Origin: Anaerolineae bacterium
GTDB lineage: Bacteria; Chloroflexota; Anaerolineae; Anaerolineales; Villigracilaceae
Direction: 5' to 3'
Length of the DNA: 10,051 bases
NCBI GenBank assembly: GCA_017303735.1
Contig: JAFLCF010000162.1
Location: 1 to 10,051 of the forward strand
Shown here: positions 6,549-10,051 of the stretch, in pieces
Position numbering within the stretch: position 1 is the first letter of the stretch
How the letters are laid out: every line of letters begins with the position of its first letter
The notes under the pieces: generated by a model
What the model was told of the DNA's origin: nothing
Seen by the model: only the letters and a program-made list of their open reading frames with translations
Databases searched by the model: none
Translations under genes and position numbers: made by a program

Positions 6549-6869
6549 TTATGGAAACCGCCTGACAAAATCGGATATTGCTTCCCAAATTTTTATTTCA
6601 CTTGCGTCTTTGGTGTTGATGATCGTTAGCACGTTGATGACCGCGGAGCGCATGGCGCGGTATTCGCGCTGGGCGTCGGCATCGGTGGAGAAGAAGCGGG
6701 TGTGGTCCATCCAGCCGTGAATGTGCAGAGAGACCGAAACGTAACTGTTGCCGCGTTTCAAGGTGATGCGCGCACCGTCTTCGTTGGATTCGTCTGAAAG
6801 AATCAGCCCGCCTTCGGCGGTGGTGGTGCCGATGGTTTTTCCCTTGTTATAGATCGACCAGCTACTCAT
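6549..6869 (-). CDS. Unrecognised small protein (106 aa)
   Basis: I chose the ATG at 6869 (MSSWSIYNKGKTIG). It overlaps the end of the preceding gene by only 8 bp, a typical coupling. An in-frame ATG at 6911 would add 14 residues (MRAFNPHNSQEWIR) but overlap by 50 bp. The first half looks like beta strands (about residues 3-50, with SYVSVSLHIHGW at 42-53). The second half is helical (AQREYRAMRSAVINVLTIIN, 66-85; EIKIWEAISDFVRRF, 91-105). There is no signal peptide or TM segment. The sense-strand reading is bracketed by coupled genes on both sides, which supports it as real. No function can be assigned. Confidence 0.75.
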   Translation of the reverse strand: MSSWSIYNKGKTIGTTTAEGGLILSDESNEDGARITLKRGNSYVSVSLHIHGWMDHTRFFSTDADAQREYRAMRSAVINVLTIINTKDASEIKIWEAISDFVRRFP

Positions 6870-7779
6870 CCGAATCCATTCTTGTGAATTGTGTGGGTTG
6901 AATGCGCGCATTCGCAGGCAGCACGCGGGCGGGTACTTCTTCCTTCACCAGGCGCGAGAGATATTTCACCATCACCGCCTGCCGCGGCGCAACTTTCGCA
7001 CCAAGATCTTCCAGCACCGGTTCAAGCCAAGCTTGATATGAACGCACATTCAAATAAACCGACCGTCCGCGACGGTCTGCGAGGTTGTTTACCAGCGATG
7101 CGATCTTCTCACTGACATTACCCTGGCTGGGCAAGATCAACGGAGTCAACATCACACCATATGCACCATAGTTCACGTTCGCAAAACAATGCCCATCACT
7201 ATAGATCAACCCATTCGGGAGTTTCGGCGCCGGGTCTACAGGATGAAGCAGCGGCGGAACGATCTGATAATGCATACTCTGCACGGCGGGCAAATCGACG
7301 GATTGCATGCGCCTCCATCTTTGATTTGAGCCTGATTCTGTTTTCTGGATCTGACTCACATCCCAAACCCGCTGCCAAGCATAGACGGCAAACCCCGACC
7401 GGCGCAACGCAATAAAAACATCACTCGTCTCATCCACTTCGGCAAGGACCTGAAATACCTGCCATTCGCCTGCTTGCACAGCAAGATGTTCGATCAGGGC
7501 TGGCAGGTTGGGGTCGTTCAATTTTGAAGCGGGCGCAAGATATAGCAATTTGGCAAAGGTCTCGCCGCGTGTATGAATAATGCCTCCGAGTAATGAGGCA
7601 TCTTCCGTTTTCTTCACCGCCGCATACAAATGGCGTGCCGGGTTGATATATGCCAGCAAGCCCATCGCTCCAAGCGGATGCCCGCGAGTCAGCGCGCGCA
7701 TACTGTCGAGCGTGAGCACGTCGTTTCGATATCGAGCAATGATGGGAAGATCAAGGAAGTCGAGAGGTCGAATGGTCAT
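6862..7779 (-). CDS. GNAT-like protein with two acetyltransferase-type lobes (305 aa)
   Basis: Residues 1-140 look like a GNAT N-acetyltransferase fold. MTIRPLDFLDLPIIARYR is the usual first strand and helix, SLLGGIIHTRG (62-72) is the central strand pair, and FIALRRSGFAVYAWQRVWDV (122-141) is the family's closing segment. Residues 155-275 repeat the pattern: RRMQSVDLPAVQSMH (156-170) opens it and WLEPVLEDLGAKVAPRQAVMVKYL (251-274) closes it, so this is probably a tandem GNAT. The acetyl-CoA pyrophosphate loop (Q/RxxGxG/A) is not clear in either half, so catalytic activity is uncertain. The first gene after the pdxT hairpin, it overlaps the 106-aa gene by 8 bp. No good Shine-Dalgarno precedes it; the hairpin ends only 4 nt from the ATG. 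Confidence 0.8.
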   Translation of the reverse strand: MTIRPLDFLDLPIIARYRNDVLTLDSMRALTRGHPLGAMGLLAYINPARHLYAAVKKTEDASLLGGIIHTRGETFAKLLYLAPASKLNDPNLPALIEHLAVQAGEWQVFQVLAEVDETSDVFIALRRSGFAVYAWQRVWDVSQIQKTESGSNQRWRRMQSVDLPAVQSMHYQIVPPLLHPVDPAPKLPNGLIYSDGHCFANVNYGAYGVMLTPLILPSQGNVSEKIASLVNNLADRRGRSVYLNVRSYQAWLEPVLEDLGAKVAPRQAVMVKYLSRLVKEEVPARVLPANARIQPTQFTRMDSDE

Positions 7780-7783
7780 CTTA

Positions 7784-7811
7784 ATTTACAGGGGCACATG
7801 CCCCTGTAAAT
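7784..7811. repeat. Palindromic hairpin between pdxT and the GNAT gene
   Basis: ATTTACAGGGGC (7784-7795) pairs perfectly over 12 bp with GCCCCTGTAAAT (7800-7811) around the loop ACAT. Read on the minus strand it falls 20 nt after the pdxT stop and 4 nt before the GNAT start. No U run follows, so it is not a standard terminator. It could be an mRNA-processing or stabilising stem, or one copy of a dispersed palindromic repeat. Confidence 0.7.
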
Positions 7812-7831
7812 ATACCGCACTCGGTCACAAA

Positions 7832-8410
7832 TTACGATGCTAAAGAAATGAAATATTGATGGAAGCGCGTATCGTCTGTTAATTCAGGATGGAACGAGGT
7901 TGCCAGCAACTGCCCCTGCTGGGCGGCGACGATGCGCCCATCTTCCAATGCAGATAACACCTTTGCGCTTCCACTGACAGACTCAATGACCGGTCCACGA
8001 ATGAACACGGCATGATAGGGATGTTCCGTGCCCGTGGCTTTGTACAACTCATCGATTTCAAGGTCGGTCTCGAACGAATCGACTTGCCGCCCAAAAGCAT
8101 TGCGCAAGACCTTGATATCCATCAAACCAAGCAAGGGCTGATCACGCCCAATATCTTTAGCGAGGAAGATCGCACCGGCACAGGTTCCCCAAATGGCATG
8201 AGATTTTCCAAACTCGCGCAACGGGTCGATCAGGTTATACGCCACTGCCAACTTACCAATCGTGGTCGATTCTCCGCCGGGGATAATCAGCCCGTTCAAC
8301 CCTTCGAGATGTTTGGGCAGACGCACTTCCACAGCCTCCACGCCGATTCGTTTCAGCATGGAGATGTGTTCTGCAAAGTCACCTTGTAAAGCTAAGACAC
8401 CGATTTTCAT
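7832..8410 (-). CDS. pdxT: PLP synthase glutaminase subunit PdxT
   Basis: A class I glutamine amidotransferase that hydrolyses glutamine and channels ammonia to PdxS in the cytoplasmic PdxST complex, which makes pyridoxal 5'-phosphate. The N-terminus MKIGVLALQGDFAEH is diagnostic and fixes the start. PGGEST (44-49) is the oxyanion region. C77 in WGTCAG is the nucleophile, and H174 and E176 in FHPEL complete the triad. RNAFGRQVDSFE (103-114) is a PdxT signature. Length 192 aa is standard. It lies 72 bp downstream of pdxS, a longer gap than usual, filled with inverted repeats. The ATG has no Shine-Dalgarno; CCTCTTCTCTT precedes it. Confidence 0.98.
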   Translation of the reverse strand: MKIGVLALQGDFAEHISMLKRIGVEAVEVRLPKHLEGLNGLIIPGGESTTIGKLAVAYNLIDPLREFGKSHAIWGTCAGAIFLAKDIGRDQPLLGLMDIKVLRNAFGRQVDSFETDLEIDELYKATGTEHPYHAVFIRGPVIESVSGSAKVLSALEDGRIVAAQQGQLLATSFHPELTDDTRFHQYFISLAS

Positions 8411-8419
8411 AAGAGAAGA

Positions 8420-8465
8420 GGTTCGATATTCGAGATTAGTTATTCGAACCAGTCTCGAATATCGA
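8420..8465. repeat. Overlapping inverted repeats in the pdxS-pdxT spacer
   Basis: TCGATATTCGAGA (8423-8435) and TCTCGAATATCGA (8453-8465) are perfect 13-bp complements around a 17-nt loop. A competing 7-bp stem pairs GGTTCGA (8420-8426) with TCGAACC (8444-8450), and it shares bases with the first, so only one can form at a time. Further ATATCGA copies occur at 8460-8465 and 8474-8480. In RNA from the minus strand the structure sits immediately before the pdxT start. Confidence 0.7.
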
Positions 8466-8482
8466 TTTATCTAATATCGAAA

Positions 8483-9370
8483 CTACCAACCCCGCACAGC
8501 GAGCTTTTCGCCTTCGGGCATGTGCGCGGCATTGCGTCCGACCATGGCTTCGCCGAGGTTCTTGCTCACTTCCGCAAGAATGGATGCATCTTGATAATGC
8601 GTCACGGATTTGACGATGGCTGCGGCACGTTTGGCAGGGTCACCCGATTTGAAGATACCAGAACCAACGAAGACGCCGTCCACACCGAGCTGCATCATCA
8701 AGGCGGCATCCGCAGGGGTTGCCACGCCGCCCGCCGCAAAGTTCACCACCGGCAAACGACCAAGTTCCTTTACTTCTTTCACCAATTCATAAGGAGCGCC
8801 ATTGTTCTTGGCAAATGCCATTAATTCTTCGTCGCCCATCACGGTCATCTGTTTGATCGTGCCGATCACGGAACGGGCATGGCGCACGGCTTCGACCACG
8901 TCACCTGTACCAGCTTCACCTTTGGTGCGGATCATTGCCGCGCCTTCACCGATACGACGAAGCGCTTCGCCGATATTACGGCACCCACAAACAAACGGCA
9001 CCTTGAAGTTGTGCTTCAAAATGTGATGTTCTTCATCTGCCGGGGTCAACACTTCAGATTCGTCAATATAGTCAATGCCGATCGATTCAAGAATCTGCGC
9101 TTCGACAAAATGACCAATACGGCACTTCGCCATCACGGGAATGGAAACCGCATCCATGATCTTGAGGATCATATCGGGATCGCTCATACGAGCCACACCG
9201 CCATCTGCGCGGATATCAGCAGGTACGCGTTCAAGTGCCATCACAGCACAAGCGCCCGCTTCTTCCGCAATCTTTGCCTGCTCGGCATTCACCACATCCA
9301 TAATGACGCCGCCCTTAAGCATTTGCGCTAATCCTTTTTTCTCGGTCCAAGTTCCAGTTTTTGCTTGCAT
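8483..9370 (-). CDS. pdxS: PLP synthase lyase subunit PdxS
   Basis: Builds pyridoxal 5'-phosphate from ribose 5-phosphate, glyceraldehyde 3-phosphate and ammonia supplied by PdxT, in a dodecameric beta/alpha-barrel complex. The sequence is highly conserved: [20 protein letters not shown] (21-40, with D25), [17 protein letters not shown] (79-95, catalytic K82) and [19 protein letters not shown] (146-164, second catalytic K150). The phosphate-binding loops are [16 protein letters not shown] (211-226) and FVGSGIFKS (234-242). Length 295 aa matches the family, and the C-terminal tail that closes the active site is present (ending AVRGW). The start is set by AGGAG on the minus strand (9379-9383), 8 nt from the ATG. 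It is the first gene of the minus-strand cluster and divergent from the MocR-type regulator. Confidence 0.99.
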   Translation of the reverse strand: MQAKTGTWTEKKGLAQMLKGGVIMDVVNAEQAKIAEEAGACAVMALERVPADIRADGGVARMSDPDMILKIMDAVSIPVMAKCRIGHFVEAQILESIGIDYIDESEVLTPADEEHHILKHNFKVPFVCGCRNIGEALRRIGEGAAMIRTKGEAGTGDVVEAVRHARSVIGTIKQMTVMGDEELMAFAKNNGAPYELVKEVKELGRLPVVNFAAGGVATPADAALMMQLGVDGVFVGSGIFKSGDPAKRAAAIVKSVTHYQDASILAEVSKNLGEAMVGRNAAHMPEGEKLAVRGW

Positions 9371-9378
9371 GGTTCTCT

Positions 9379-9383
9379 CTCCT
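9379..9383 (-). promoter_or_regulatory. Shine-Dalgarno site of pdxS
   Basis: On the minus strand GTAGGAGAGAGAACC precedes the ATG. The AGGAG core is 8 nt from the start. It is the only strong ribosome site seen in this cluster. Confidence 0.8.
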
Positions 9384-9406
9384 ACATAGAATAATATTTT
9401 GATTAG

Positions 9407-9434
9407 ATTCTAGGACGAAATTGGCTGATGTTAA
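9407..9434 (-). promoter_or_regulatory. Candidate pdxS promoter
   Basis: On the minus strand TTAACA (9434-9429, 5 of 6 to TTGACA) is followed after 16 bp by TAGAAT (9412-9407, 5 of 6 to TATAAT). Transcription would start near 9400, leaving a leader of about 30 nt that contains the Shine-Dalgarno. An alternative -10, TATTAT at 9396-9391, lacks a good -35. Confidence 0.6.
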
Positions 9435-9454
9435 GAGCCAATAAATACCAATAA
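9420..9454. promoter_or_regulatory. Candidate PdxR operator array
   Basis: CCAATAA occurs at 9438-9444 and 9448-9454, exactly one helical turn apart, just upstream of the pdxS -35. AGCCAAT (9436-9442) also forms an inverted repeat with ATTGGCT (9420-9426) inside the promoter spacer. Direct-plus-inverted repeats near the -35 fit what is known of MocR/PdxR regulators, which bind repeated half-sites and activate pdxST when PLP is low. Confidence 0.5.
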
Positions 9455-9518
9455 GTTACCAGCCACTTTTGCTGCTTTAAATGCTTTGGAAGGTAATTGT
9501 CCTTATTCGGCATCCCAG

Positions 9519-9543
9519 TTGGTGATATATTCACCGTACCAAT
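9519..9543 (+). promoter_or_regulatory. Candidate pdxR -10 region with operator-like symmetry
   Basis: TATATT (9526-9531) is a 5-of-6 -10 placed about 30 nt before the ATG. It sits between GGTGA (9521-9525) and TCACC (9531-9535). TTGGT (9519-9523) and ACCAA (9538-9542) form a second, unequally spaced symmetry. A fourth CCAAT lies at 9539-9543, so autorepression by the regulator is plausible. The -35 is poor. Confidence 0.35.
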
Positions 9544-9561
9544 GCCGTTTGGAGAGCTAAA

Positions 9562-10051
9562 ATGCGCATCCCGCTTGACCACAAAAGCAATACCCCTCTT
9601 TATCAACAGATCGAAGACCATCTTCGTAAAAGTATTCTTTCTGGTAACCTGCCAGCCGATACACGCCTGCCCGCCAGTCGGCAACTCGCGCGTGATCTCG
9701 GTGTGAATCGCACCACCGTTGAAAACGCCTACTCGGCATTGGAAGCAGAAGGCTTGGTATTTTCAAAAATGGGCAGCGGCACGTATGTATTACCGGTGTA
9801 TCCAATTCCATCGATTCCAAAAAATAATTCAAACACCTTGCCGCTCTGGCAAATGAACTTAAACAAAAATGTTTCCGTCACTTCAGATAGTGCGGAAGAT
9901 ATGCTGCAAACGGGAGGGCATCCACACCCGATCAACTTCGCCAGCGGCATCAGTGATGCGCGTCAATTCCCGGTGGAGGAGTTCCGCAAGGTCATTCAAT
10001 CTGTCATGCGACGAGACCAGATCGACGCGCTTGAATACGGTGAACGCCGCG
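9562..10051 (+). CDS. pdxR: MocR-family regulator of PLP synthesis (PdxR-like), 3' end beyond the window
   Basis: The first 163 residues are visible, with no stop before the edge; the family is about 450-490 aa. The start follows GGAGAG at 9551-9556. Residues about 11-76 are a GntR winged helix-turn-helix: TPLYQQIEDHLRKSILSGNL, then LPASRQLARDLGVNRTTVEN (37-56) containing the recognition helix, and EAEGLVFSKMGSGTYV (61-76), the wing. A variable linker (77-122) leads into a fold-type I aminotransferase-like domain (INFASGISDARQFPVEEFRK, 124-143; YGERR at the edge). In MocR proteins this domain binds PLP as a sensor. Placed back-to-back with pdxS, it is the expected activator of pdxST and its own repressor. 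PdxR is inferred from context; other MocR regulators look alike. Confidence 0.92.
   Translation, partial: MRIPLDHKSNTPLYQQIEDHLRKSILSGNLPADTRLPASRQLARDLGVNRTTVENAYSALEAEGLVFSKMGSGTYVLPVYPIPSIPKNNSNTLPLWQMNLNKNVSVTSDSAEDMLQTGGHPHPINFASGISDARQFPVEEFRKVIQSVMRRDQIDALEYGERR

Noticed and set aside
6870..6911. Upstream in-frame ATG that would extend the 106-aa protein to 120 residues
   Set aside because: It would overlap the preceding gene by 50 bp, while the internal ATG gives a normal 8-bp coupled overlap. It cannot be fully excluded.
7784..7811. Intrinsic terminator of pdxST
   Set aside because: The stem is strong, but no U run follows on the minus strand (TAAG then the GNAT ATG), so it is listed as a hairpin or repeat instead.
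8879..9331. 150-residue plus-strand frame opposite pdxS
   Set aside because: Entirely antisense to a highly conserved pdxS; rich in His and Phe like other shadows.

Overview
The window looks like a piece of a moderately GC-rich bacterial chromosome. The style suggests a Chloroflexota (Anaerolineae-like) genome: a lipoprotein with a Pro/Thr/Glu-rich linker, an oversized PhnE-like permease, and the tandem-GNAT and secreted proteins in a pdx gene cluster. This taxonomic reading is an inference from gene content and protein flavour, not a measurement. No rRNA, tRNA, IS element or CRISPR array was seen.

Left part (1-4650, + strand). A small unrecognised gene (38-439) ends at a strong intrinsic terminator. 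A 300-base regulatory stretch follows, with a candidate promoter overlapped by a perfect 21-bp palindrome, then a GC-rich hairpin in the presumed leader. It precedes a three-gene ABC importer of the phosphonate/phosphite/phosphate-ester class: phnD-like lipoprotein, phnC-like ATPase, phnE-like permease. A 13-bp hairpin between phnD and phnC could set a high binding-protein:ATPase ratio. The permease is more than twice the normal PhnE length. It has an extracytoplasmic Ig/IPT-like domain near its N-terminus and a roughly 235-residue multi-TM insertion in the middle of the canonical fold. No C-P lyase or phosphonatase genes are in view. A perfect 22-bp hairpin at 4603-4650 serves as a shared terminator for the importer and the opposing cluster.

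Right part (4653-9370, - strand), read right to left: pdxS and pdxT (the two subunits of the deoxyxylulose-5-phosphate-independent PLP synthase), a 12-bp hairpin, a two-lobed GNAT-like protein, a 106-residue unknown protein, a HAD phosphatase and a secreted alpha-rich protein. The last four genes overlap, abut or are 21 bp apart, so they are probably co-transcribed, perhaps with read-through from pdxST.

Right edge (9371-10051). Divergent from pdxS is the beginning of a MocR-type regulator (GntR winged helix fused to an aminotransferase-like domain), almost certainly PdxR. The 191-bp divergent intergenic region carries a good pdxS promoter and four copies of ATTGG/CCAAT, two of them exactly 10 bp apart next to the -35 box. 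This is a plausible PdxR operator array for PLP-responsive control.
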